A stretch of DNA of 13,980 bases from Zygnema cylindricum (lineage: Eukaryota > Streptophyta > Zygnematophyceae > Zygnematales > Zygnemataceae), in the NCBI GenBank assembly GCA_037447655.1, contig JBBHKE010001781.1, positions 399,484 through 413,463 on the forward strand, written 5' to 3'. This document shows positions 7,781 through 13,980 of this stretch, in pieces. The position numbers and the translations under genes are program-made. The notes under the pieces are model-generated. The model did no database searches. It worked only from the letters and a program-made list of their open reading frames with translations, and was not told where the DNA came from. Every line of letters starts with the position of its first letter. The stretch's first letter is position 1.

Positions 7781-8241
7781 TATTTCTGAGGTGATGTAAA
7801 GGCCTCCTGAATTGTTAAAAGCTCCTCTTTAGCTTCAGAAAAAGCAAAGTGAGAGCTTGCTTGCAGACGACTGCTAGATCTTCCCCCCAAAAATTTTGAG
7901 GTTGAAATCGTCTACACCCTTGGATTTGACTGCCTTGGGTGATCCGCGACTTGTGCTCGTTGTGACGGTGTAGCAGTTCGTTCCGCCTGAGTTATAACTT
8001 AGGGTGAAGCATCATGTGAAGTCACCAAGGGAACTGAATGAAGAGGAGTCCTACTTGGCGGTGGAAAGTAAACTCGTTGTGTATGGTGAAAAATTACATA
8101 TTCCTCTTGTTCCTTTTCCGGTTGGTCTGGCACTTTAAATATGTCAACCGAATCCATTTCATCTTTAATCTAGATTTTCCTAGAGATAATCAATTTTTGT
8201 TTCTCAAATATAAAAACTCTATAACCTTTTGCATTATCATC
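7781..8241 (-). pseudogene. Integrase C-terminal extension / linker of Copia Pol, degenerate
   Basis: The integrase frame continues past a TAG that replaces the usual tyrosine of a G-Y-D-D block, reading DDNAKGYRVFIFEKQ. Past another stop it runs through a low-conservation acidic and Pro/Ser-rich stretch towards the RT. Copia polyproteins usually have a variable linker here. Stops near 8180 and 8005 and frame changes make it non-coding today. Confidence 0.7.
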
Positions 8242-9035
8242 CTACCCCATGAAAATTCCCGGTAAGCCCTTAGCATCCATTTTCCATCTATCTTGTGAAA
8301 AATTTAGAATAAAACACTTGCTGCCAAAGATTTTAAAGTGACTAACATCAGGTTTCTCTCCTGTCCAAAGCTTATAAGGTGTAGTGCTAACAGATCTAGA
8401 AGCAATTCTATACTTAATATATACATAACAGTTAAGTGTTTCAGCCCACAATTTCAAATCTAGCCCTTTATCTACAAGCATTGACCGAGCACTCTTTGTC
8501 ACTGTCCTATTTAATCTTTCAAAAACACCATTCTTTTCTGGTGTATAGGGAACTATAAGATTGTGACTAAAACCTTCTTGAAGGAGAAACTCTTCGAATT
8601 CCTTTGGTGTGTATTCTCCCCTATTGTCCAAACTCAGCGCCAAGATTGGAACTCCATAAAGCTTTTCCGCCCACACTTTGTAGTGTTTAAAGTGAGTAAA
8701 CACTTCACTTTTATGTTGCATGAAGTAAACTTTGGTGTACCTCGAGTAGTCATCTTTGAATGCAACCATATAGTGGACGCCTCCAGCTGTAGCCACTTGT
8801 GAAGGACTGAGAACATCATAATGTATTAGATGTAAAACTTTCTCCGATCTGTGGTCTGTTTCCCGTGGAAATGGCAATCTATGGATCTTGCCAAGTGAAC
8901 AACCATCACATGATTTTATAGGATGAGAATTGAGAGAAACTCCATCAACTTTTCCCAAATTCACCATTTTCTTAAGACTATCATAATTTATATGTCCTAA
9001 TTTTTTATGTCACAACTCATTATCAGATTGGACAC
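8242..9035 (-). pseudogene. Copia integrase (zinc-binding plus DD35E catalytic core)
   Basis: Integrase inserts the cDNA copy into the chromosome. The longest open stretch in the element (241 codons, 8967-8242) holds the core. Upstream, in frame, the HHCC zinc-binding region reads H-KKLGH-INYDSLKKM, with C20 and C23 of the 241-codon stretch completing it, but the tryptophan before the first His is a TGA stop (9012-9010). The catalytic triad is intact: D51 (HYDVLSP), D114 (LDNRGEY, usually DNGGEY) and E150 (NGVFERLNRT), with exactly 35 residues between D114 and E150. FKDDYSRYTKVYFM and YKLWTGEKPDVSHFKIFG are family signatures. The core is the best-preserved part of the element but has no usable start or protease context. 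Confidence 0.93.
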
Positions 9036-9356
9036 TGGACTAGAGTACATCATTTTCTTTATATTCAGCCATGTTCATCCGGCTCACTTTGCAAGCATCT
9101 CTACTTCCTGTTACTGCTATTTTCCCTTTTTTGCTGACAACTTGTCTACCTCCTTTCCAAATGACTTCAAAGCGTTTGCTCTCCACTTAGGATGTAGAAC
9201 ATACAAAACATTGTGAAGGGTTCTCTCTACCGAATTTCCCTCCACATCTACCATCAAAGATACATCACCTTGAGATGAGGTTTGAACACTCATGCCACAA
9301 GCATAGTAGATACTCTTTGGAGACGTTTGCTGCAGATTTGTAAAAGCCGCCTTGTT
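9036..9356 (-). pseudogene. Copia protease-integrase junction, degenerate
   Basis: Between the protease signature and the integrase zinc finger the minus strand still reads as Copia-like polyprotein (SVERTLHNVLYVLHPKWRAN type segment, typical of the region before GAG_pre-integrase), with a stop immediately after the protease motif (9359-9357) and another near 9042. No independent gene is seen. Confidence 0.65.
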
Positions 9357-9480
9357 CTAGCACATGTGGGCCGACGCTCCCGTTTCCATGATCCATCCTG
9401 CATCTTTTGAGCCCTCCATGGCTGCTGCTATAGCAAATACCTCCGCCTCCTCTGGCTCATTGAAGCTCAAAGACTCATCT
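9357..9480 (-). pseudogene. Copia aspartic protease remnant with substituted catalytic Asp
   Basis: Retroviral-type aspartic protease that matures the polyprotein. The family signature WILDSGASxHMC reads WIMETGASAHMC here. The catalytic Asp of the D(S/T)GA triad is Glu (GAA at 9386-9384), a change expected to abolish activity. A TAG follows the motif directly (9359-9357). The upstream sequence PEEAEVFAIAAAMEGSKDAG is a plausible linker from Gag. Recognition rests on this motif and its position between the zinc knuckle and the integrase. Confidence 0.85.
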
Positions 9481-9610
9481 GCATCAGTTGGATAAGCTGA
9501 AAAGAGAGCATTGCCACGGGTGGGATTTCGAGAAAAGCCTTTGTGATATTGGCTTTGTTGCCAACCTAGCCTGTATAAACCTGTCTCATTTGCCTTTTTC
9601 AGCTTTGGAC

Positions 9611-9660
9611 AAGACCTGTATCCATGACCCTTCTCAAGACCTGTATCCATGACCCTTCTC
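9611..9660. repeat. 25-bp tandem duplication in the gag zinc knuckle
   Basis: AAGACCTGTATCCATGACCC plus TTCTC is present twice in a row (9611-9635, 9636-9660) with no differences. On the coding strand it duplicates EKGHGYRS and, not being a multiple of three, shifts the frame and creates a TGA before the last knuckle Cys. Confidence 0.95.
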
Positions 9661-9694
9661 AGAACAGTAAAAACAAGTAGTATATGATGGCCTA

Positions 9695-10018
9695 TTCTCC
9701 CTCTAATAATACTGATTAAACTGATTCTGATTTTGGTTAAACTAACTCCTGTTCTGATTAACATGATTTCTTTTGTCAAAGTTTGTCGCAAAAGCTTCAA
9801 CCTTTCCTTCTTCTTCAAGGAGTTTAGTATTAGTTTCTTCCTCCAATATAAGATTGTTCTCCCTCTAATAATACTGATTAAACTGATTCTGATTTTGGTT
9901 AAACTAACTCCTGTTCTGATTAACATGATTTCTTTTGTCAAAGTTTGTCGCAAAAGCTTCAACCTTTCCTTCTTCTTCAAGGAGTTTAGTATTAGTTTCT
10001 TCCTCCAATATAAGATTA
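9695..10018. repeat. 162-bp tandem duplication in gag
   Basis: Two adjacent copies (about 9695-9856 and 9857-10018) appear identical apart from the last junction base. The period equals 54 codons, so the duplication is in frame, repeating the NLILEEETNTKLLEEEGKVE to FNQNQNQFNQYY segment. Both copies carry the same two in-frame TAG codons. Confidence 0.95.
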
Positions 10019-10519
10019 TACGCTAACTGAAATGATCAGCTAGCTTTATCATGACTCTTTAGCTGAACAGACACACCTTTCATGCTACTACGGAGACCTC
10101 TAATAAGCAGAGATACCTGTTGAAACTCATGAAATGACCCCCCTGCAGAATAGTATGCATCAATAAGTGCACGAAAATTATCATAATACTCGACCATAGT
10201 TCCCCCCGAGTATTTTTATCCCCAAATTTTTCCAGCCACCAAGAGCTCTTCTTGAACATTCGCTTTCTCAAAAGCAGATTTCAGTGATGTCTAAATCTTG
10301 CTTGCCTTCTTCATTTTCAGTCGAGACATGACCAGGTTTTTTGAAATACAAAGGATTAGATTGTTCCTTGCGATTGAATTCTTTTTCGCCCAACTTCATC
10401 TGTTTCTTCAAGGGAGCCATCCGAGGACCCCAATAAGTCAGTAGTTTCAAACGACGATTCAACCATCGCCGCCCATTACACATACTTTTGGCCATTGAAG
10501 ATAGGAATTCTTAACGAAA

Positions 10520-10530
10520 GGCCCATAACC
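10520..10530 (-). other. Primer binding site complementary to the tRNA-iMet anticodon region
   Basis: Immediately inside the 5' LTR the minus strand reads GGTTATGGGCC. Its complement GGCCCATAACC contains the CAU anticodon and flanks of eukaryotic initiator methionine tRNA. Drosophila copia uses the same internal (half-tRNA) priming site rather than the 3' CCA end. No TGG match to a tRNA 3' end is seen here. Confidence 0.82.
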
Positions 10531-11117
10531 TATTGTTCTACAACCATCGTTGCAGGAGGAGAACCAGCAGTAGTAGCGGAAGTAGACATAGAAAACAACA
10601 GAAACTATCAAACCACCTACTCAACAGCCAACTTTGATCCAACACAAAATATGACTCAAAAGGCCAGCATGCCTCAAATTTCTCACAGTGATACACAATA
10701 CATTACCAGTCCAAATAATTTAATAAACCATAAGATATGATGTCTAGAAGTCTCCCAAAAACTGCCCTTATAAAATCATATTCCCTAAACTGGATGATAC
10801 AAATTTGACTGTCCTAAACTATATACTCACAGTGAGTATCTACAGGTCTACGCTAATTCGGGTGACTGTACTAAAGTACTATCCAAACTTACGACAAAGT
10901 ATCGAGCCTGTACTTTACTGTACCGTGAGTACCTCCAAAACCCTAATTACTACTTGCCGCTAAATGAACAGTGTAACACTTTTAATTAATTCACTAAACA
11001 TTAACGTATTGTTTTCCAAATATTTAAAGATATTGTCTGTACAATTAATGTTGACGATGCTTAGTCAGCCTCAGCCGCAAAAGTCCAGATGAATGTTGAT
11101 TCGATGGTACGAACGTC

Positions 11118-11140
11118 CTGAGTGCGTTCGGCGCACTCAG
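11118..11140 (-). repeat. LTR hairpin with 9-bp stem (5' LTR only)
   Basis: CTGAGTGCG, loop TTCGG, CGCACTCAG. The 3' LTR has lost part of the first arm (CTGAGGTACGGCGCACTCAG, about 5868-5887), so the stem survives only in the 5' LTR. Confidence 0.8.
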
Positions 11141-11313
11141 TCATTGTGGTCCCCGCTTTAATCGCGTCCGTCAAATCTGTCTCGTATCAACGATATTCTT
11201 TTGATTCCGTACGGTACACTCCCAGATGTTCGGCTCGGTCTCCGCCCGTCAGATTCACTGAAATCGCCCGTATGATTTTTGACAAGTAACTTCTCTTGTC
11301 GACACGTGTACCT

Positions 11314-11346
11314 GTAGAAGTACAACACACTCTGTTGTACTTCTAC
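11314..11346 (-). repeat. LTR stem-loop with 14-bp stem (5' LTR copy)
   Basis: GTAGAAGTACAACA, loop CACTC, TGTTGTACTTCTAC: a perfect 14-bp stem. Against the 3' LTR copy, one T-A pair is C-G on both sides while the loop is identical. Confidence 0.88.
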
Positions 11347-11477
11347 TACTGTAACACTAATACAGGTAAGTATTACAACAAAGGACTTAAGAAAACATTC
11401 TAAGTCTTTTAGTCTCTTAGTCTTTTAGTCTCTTCTCACAGCCCTATCTACTGAAATAAAGATTTCAAAATTTAACA

Positions 11478-11482
11478 CAAGT
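11478..11482. repeat. Target site duplication (right copy)
   Basis: CAAGT, identical to the ancestral site retained in the left arm at 3263-3267 (ACTTG on the + strand). Confidence 0.85.
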
Positions 11483-12323
11483 TGCGTTACCTTAAAACTT
11501 TACATGTACTGCAGTTTGTCGTTTAGTGCAATGTAGTTTGTCGTCTAGCGCCTTTCGAGCCACTTTCGCGTCCTTTTTGTTCATGTTCAAACTTTATAAA
11601 AAATTACTTTGCGAGGTGATTTTAAATATAGTTCTATGAGGTGATCGAATAGGCAAATGTTGTCGCATGTGTCGATTCTTTTTGACAATTTTTGTGCGCA
11701 AAGTACCAAAAAAATAACCCCTTGCACGTTTCAGGTTGTGCTTGACATTTTTCCGTACGGTTTTTTCCGTACAGGGGCCGTGGAGGGGTCTCGACCTACG
11801 GAGGCCATTTCGCAAAAGTGAAGTCCGTAAAAGCGTCCCTCTCTCTCTCCCTCTCCCACTACCACGTCTATCTCACAATTTTTGCAACGAAAAACGTCAA
11901 TAATGGTATTAAATGAAAGATCTTTGCAAACGATTTCTTTTCACTATCTTTAGGTTTATCTTGATGGCAAGTAGAGTGAGAAAATACAAAAAAATACAAT
12001 CGGGAAACAATGGCGGAAAGTTTTAGAATATGTGACGTTGGCGCTGTCATAGTTGAGCGTGACGTGCGTGACGCCATAATGTCACAAACCATAAACATCT
12101 GTAAAGCCTCCACGTCGACAATATGGTGTACAAACATTGCGAAGTGATAGAAACTGTTCAGCGTGTGGGTGGATGTCTGAAATTCAACCTGAGTAGAAGT
12201 TTCGCAACGTTTTGTGTGCCGTTTATTTGTCAAATGTTTCGTTACATGTCTACGCTTGTCACTTTTTGAAGTAACAAGTTATTTACGCTTACATCGGAAT
12301 GCTCTGAAAGTTGTACGGAGAAT
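11478..12323. repeat. Outer segment of the right inverted arm
   Basis: Reverse complement of 1786 to 3267 minus the minisatellite expansion. It includes the single 38-bp unit homologue (CATTGCGAAGTGATAGAAAC, then CTG, 12136-12158), the CT microsatellite near 11840-11857, the TGACG cluster and the GTACGGAGA terminus at 12313-12321. Substitutions and small indels are clearly more frequent than in the inner segment at 5139-5258. Frames here (11594-11815, 11868-12233) are not conserved with the other arm and I do not call genes. Confidence 0.87.
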
Positions 12324-12329
12324 CTTCGC

Positions 12330-12430
12330 TAGAAACAAAGTTACAAGATTAAAGTTTCGTTTACATGGGAAAGTGCCTTTAGTGACAAAGTCTTTTTTGC
12401 CATTTAAAACATCATTTCCTCTTACACATA
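12330..12430. repeat. Diverged direct copy of the inner arm end, outside the right arm
   Basis: ACATGGGAAAGTGCC followed by TTTA at about 12364-12382 matches ACATGGGAAAGTGCCCTTA at 3364-3382 (and its inverse at 5139-5156). Weaker similarity extends both ways (ACAAAGTTAC before; a T-run, TTTAAAA and TACACATAA after). It suggests a further related element just outside the arm. Confidence 0.45.
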
Positions 12431-12442
12431 ACCGGATTGTAG

Positions 12443-12719
12443 ATCTGACGATTGTAATAGAAAGGTGAAATTCTCACCTTTTGATTGCCGGTCTTCAATT
12501 ATAAATCGGACACGTGTGCACGGAGAAAAGATGTTTTATATGACAGAAAATTATTGACACTAATAGTGACACACGGTGTACAGCACACCGTGTATTGCTA
12601 TTAATGTAGTGTTTAATAAAAATATTTCGCCACTTAAAACATTTTTTCTCCGTACACACATATCTGATATATGATTGGAGACCGCTAATCGTAAGGTGAG
12701 AACCTTGCCTTTCAATCGG
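12443..12719. mobile_element. Palindromic MITE-like element
   Basis: The two halves are imperfect inverted copies. Left: GTGAAATTCTCACCTTTTG, CCGGTCTTCAAT, GTGTGCACGGAGAAAAGATG. Right, read on the minus strand: AAGGTTCTCACCTTACG, GCGGTCTCCAAT, GTGTGTACGGAGAAAAAATG. The centre holds a perfect 9-bp hairpin ACACGGTGT / ACACCGTGT (12571-12579, 12585-12593), and the left end a hairpin AAAGGTGA / TCACCTTT (12461-12468, 12474-12481). No coding capacity. No target duplication was identified. Confidence 0.7.
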
Positions 12720-12724
12720 AGCCG

Positions 12725-12785
12725 TGAGATTTTCAATCGGACAAATATGCACCGAGAAAAGATGTTCTAAGTAGCTAAAATTTCG
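12725..12785. repeat. Third, loose copy of the MITE arm
   Basis: ATTTTCAATCGGACAAATAT followed by GCACCGAGAAAAGATGTT resembles the left arm at 12497-12533 in the same orientation. It lies just outside the palindrome and indicates a neighbouring truncated copy or a tandem arm duplication. Confidence 0.6.
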
Positions 12786-13328
12786 TCGCGGGCGACCTAG
12801 TGCTTTGCCCTTTGGTTGCCAAGGGCCTTTCGTTTTTGTACAGTTCCTGCGATTTGTTGAATTTTGTCATTTTCATAAAATATATGTATTAGATGTTAAC
12901 TTTTATTGCGTGTTTCAAATTAGTCTGTCGTTTTATGTCTTCGTGTCCGCATCGACGATGTCGTATGGGATTTCCAGAGAATACGTTAATTTTCGTTTGT
13001 GTCATCGCTTTCGTCGTTGTTGTCGCAATCGCCTGTTCTCGTCGCCATCGCTGCGACATCGTTTCACTTACTTGGTACAGTTCACTCGCATCGACGGCAT
13101 CCTGGTACCTGCCAGCTGCGGGTCACGTGTCGGGCTCACTTTGTTGTCGCTGTTGTACTGTAGTGTAGTTGTCGTTGAAGTTGTCGCGTGTCGTCTTATC
13201 TTGCATGTTCGCTGTAGCTGTCGTTGAAGTTGTCGCCCTTTTTGACATTTCATCGCTGTAGCTGTCGTTGAAGCTGTCGTGGTTTAGAGCACGCCATTTT
13301 GGGTGCCCATACGAACAAAGAATCGGCC
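12786..13328. other. Less AT-rich region upstream of the OTU fragment with TGTCG repeats
   Basis: CpG-containing DNA that stands out from the AT-rich surroundings. An imperfect 22-bp repeat (GTAGCTGTCGTTGAAGTTGT plus CG) occurs at 13165, 13214 and 13258, spaced 49 and 44 bp. A 15-bp inverted repeat brackets the region: CCTTTGGTTGCCAAG at 12809-12823 and CTTGGCAACCAAAGG at 13346-13360. A 140-codon frame on + (12805-13227) is hydrophobic/Cys/Arg-rich with no family features, is overlapped by frames on both strands and is not called. Upstream regulatory DNA or an element remnant are the options. Confidence 0.4.
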
Positions 13329-13337
13329 TATTTAAAG
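13329..13337 (+). promoter_or_regulatory. TATA-like box
   Basis: TATTTAAAG follows a CCATTTTGG motif (about 13290) and sits at the boundary between the CpG-containing region and a T-rich leader. It would place a start site near 13360 for the OTU gene downstream. No experimental sign is available in sequence alone. Confidence 0.3.
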
Positions 13338-13510
13338 ATTTTCCGCTTGGCAACCAAAGGTCTGTAATTTTTGTATAGAGATTACCATCACGTGCCATCT
13401 TCTTTCTTTTTTCTCTTGAATTTGATCTTGTTTCTCGTCTGTTTTTAATTTTCTTTATAATTTACGAATTGTCACTATTTCCATTCATTTGTGAAGGCTT
13501 GAAATATCGA

Positions 13511-13767
13511 GTAAGTGGTTTTTAACATTTTAAATGATTTATAGTGGTTTGTGTGAAATTTATCTTATGTTTTTTTTTAATTTATGTTTTTGTTTTACTT
13601 TTTAAATAAATCCTATTTTGTTTGTCCATTTCCTTGTTTTTTCATGTTTGGAAAAGTTTGTATTAAAATTATATTGTTTTGTTTTTTCATTTGTTTATTA
13701 ATGTTTATTTATTTTATGTTATTCAGGTGTAATTGTTTTTTTTTTACTCTTGGGAGTTCTATTTTAG
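13511..13767 (+). other. Putative 5'UTR intron of the OTU gene
   Basis: Strong donor GAGTAAGTG at 13509-13517, a T-rich body with a run of T at about 13736-13745, and an acceptor CTATTTTAG ending at 13767, eleven bases before the ATG at 13779. An alternative acceptor TTATTCAG ends near 13727. The body has the base composition of an intron. Confidence 0.4.
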
Positions 13768-13778
13768 GTAAGCTTATT

Positions 13779-13928
13779 ATGGCACGAATTCCTCTTTTTC
13801 GATTACATGTTACAAGGGACGGGAATTGTTTGTTTCGTGCTCCTTCCCTATTATTGTTTGGCTGTGACTCTAAATATTTTTATGTAAAAAAGGTAATTGT
13901 TAGTTATTTATTTTGTCATTGGGATTAG
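13779..13928 (+). pseudogene. OTU-family cysteine protease N-terminus, partial, in-frame stop
   Basis: OTU proteases cleave ubiquitin or ubiquitin-like modifiers from proteins, and the domain also occurs inside some transposon polyproteins. The ATG at 13779 (A at -3, G at +4) starts a 49-codon frame. It carries the OTU nucleophile box TRDGNCLFRA, with the presumed catalytic Cys at residue 17 and the Asp at residue 14. LLLFGCDSKYFYVKKVIVSY matches the spacing of helices that follow the Cys in this family. Usually LS follows RA; here it is PS. A TAG at 13926-13928 ends the frame, but the same frame beyond it reads ISCGHGIQFI, which looks like continuing domain sequence, so I suspect a nonsense mutation. 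The catalytic His region would lie outside the window. A donor-like AAG/GTAATT at about 13891 is an alternative exon end. A transposon-borne OTU (for example a Helentron type) is possible. Confidence 0.6.
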
Positions 13929-13980
13929 CATGCTACTTTAATTAGTTGTGGACATGGAATTCAATTTATATACTTTAATC

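Larger units (their letters stand above)
9592..10495 (-). pseudogene. Copia gag (capsid plus zinc knuckle), broken and internally duplicated
   Basis: Gag packages element RNA into virus-like particles. The start is likely the ATG at 10495-10493, about 25 nt downstream of the PBS. The first frame gives a YWGPRMAPLKKQMKL segment like Copia capsid N-termini. After a frame change, an ATG-containing frame from 10329 reads SLKSAFEKANVQEELLVAG, TMVEYYDNFRALIDAYYSAG and LLIRGLRSSMKG, typical of the UBN2-type Copia Gag. It then has Asn/Gln-rich repeats and a CCHC zinc knuckle (CX2CX4HX4C: CFYCSEKGHGYRS-C). Stops lie near 10039, in each copy of the 162-bp duplication, and at the 25-bp duplication that splits the knuckle. 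Confidence 0.85.
5259..11477 (-). mobile_element. Degenerate Ty1/copia LTR retrotransposon, minus strand
   Basis: A 6219-bp element bounded by direct LTRs (5259-6246 and 10531-11477), 5-bp target duplications, a PBS and a PPT. The internal order on the minus strand is gag, protease, integrase, reverse transcriptase, RNase H; integrase before RT is diagnostic of the Copia (Pseudoviridae-type) lineage. The polyprotein is broken by many stops and frameshifts, and key catalytic residues are substituted. LTR divergence includes an indel of about 38 bp, so the insertion is old. It landed in the right arm of the foldback-like repeat. Confidence 0.95.
10531..11477 (-). repeat. 5' LTR of the Copia element
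   Basis: Direct repeat of 5259-6246, 947 bp; the terminal TG on the + strand has decayed to TA. Differences from the other LTR include the loss of about 38 bp and a 15-bp duplication of the AGTCTTTTAGTCTCT type near 11400-11430. It should hold the promoter for element RNA, but I could not fix a TATA box. The palindrome ATACTCACAGTGAGTAT recurs at 10823-10839. Two stem-loops (11118-11140, 11314-11346) are listed separately. Confidence 0.95.

Noticed and set aside
9733-10026. 97-codon plus-strand frame with an internal repeat
   Set aside because: It is the antisense of the 162-bp gag duplication.
1770-12340. Target site duplication for the large inverted-repeat element
   Set aside because: The bases outside TCTCCGTAC (left) and GTACGGAGA (right) do not match in any plausible length, so none is reported.
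11868-12468. Frames of 121 and 84 codons in and next to the right arm
   Set aside because: The frame is not maintained between the arms, and there is no domain or splice support.
12805-13227. 140-codon plus-strand frame, Cys/Arg/hydrophobic-rich
   Set aside because: No recognisable domain; the composition follows TGTCG repeats and T-rich DNA, and competing frames exist on both strands.
13584-13778. N-terminal Phe/Cys-rich extension of the OTU frame
   Set aside because: The stretch is T-rich with donor and acceptor signals, and reads as an intron. The ATG at 13779 has better context.

Overview
The window looks like AT-rich, non-coding-dominated nuclear DNA of a eukaryote, most likely an invertebrate animal. 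It has spliceosomal-type signals, TTAGGG-type telomere-like DNA (CCCTAA on the + strand), a Ty1/copia retrotransposon with a tRNA-iMet anticodon-type primer site, and an OTU cysteine-protease fragment. Nothing suggests a bacterium. The species cannot be named from the sequence.

Left flank (1-1785): a degenerate telomere-like tract (about 140-419), then a candidate host gene on the minus strand. Its two proposed exons (1624..1528 and 859..435) have consistent splice phase, and the second encodes 7-residue Ala/Ser/Val/Thr/Asn repeats ending in a charged, helix-like tail. Two perfect TGACGTCA (CRE) octamers sit at its putative 5' end.

Central nested structure (1786-12323): the main organising feature is a long inverted repeat. 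The left arm (1786-3381) and right arm (12323 back to 11478, then 5258 back to 5139) are homologous and enclose a non-coding, hairpin-rich core (3382-5138). The left arm carries an 18-copy, 38-bp minisatellite that exists as a single unit in the right arm. I read this as a foldback-like, probably non-autonomous element of about 4.3 kb. Its right arm was later split by a Copia element (5259-11477, coding on the minus strand) with LTRs of 988 and 947 bp, a 5-bp target duplication, PBS and PPT. The uninterrupted left arm preserves the pre-insertion target sequence. The Copia is dead: both visible RT catalytic aspartates, the protease Asp and the RNase H Glu are lost, there are several stops and frameshifts, and gag carries two tandem duplications. 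The integrase keeps its DD35E triad.

Right flank (12324-13980): first a diverged direct copy of the inner part of the arm, then a palindromic MITE-like element (about 12443-12719) with a third loose arm. After that comes a less AT-rich stretch with TGTCG-type repeats, a TATA-like box, a candidate 5'UTR intron, and the start of an OTU-domain protein with an in-frame stop after 49 codons, close to the window edge.

Most open frames in the window are by-products of transposon sequence. No RNA gene, CRISPR array or intact transposase was found.
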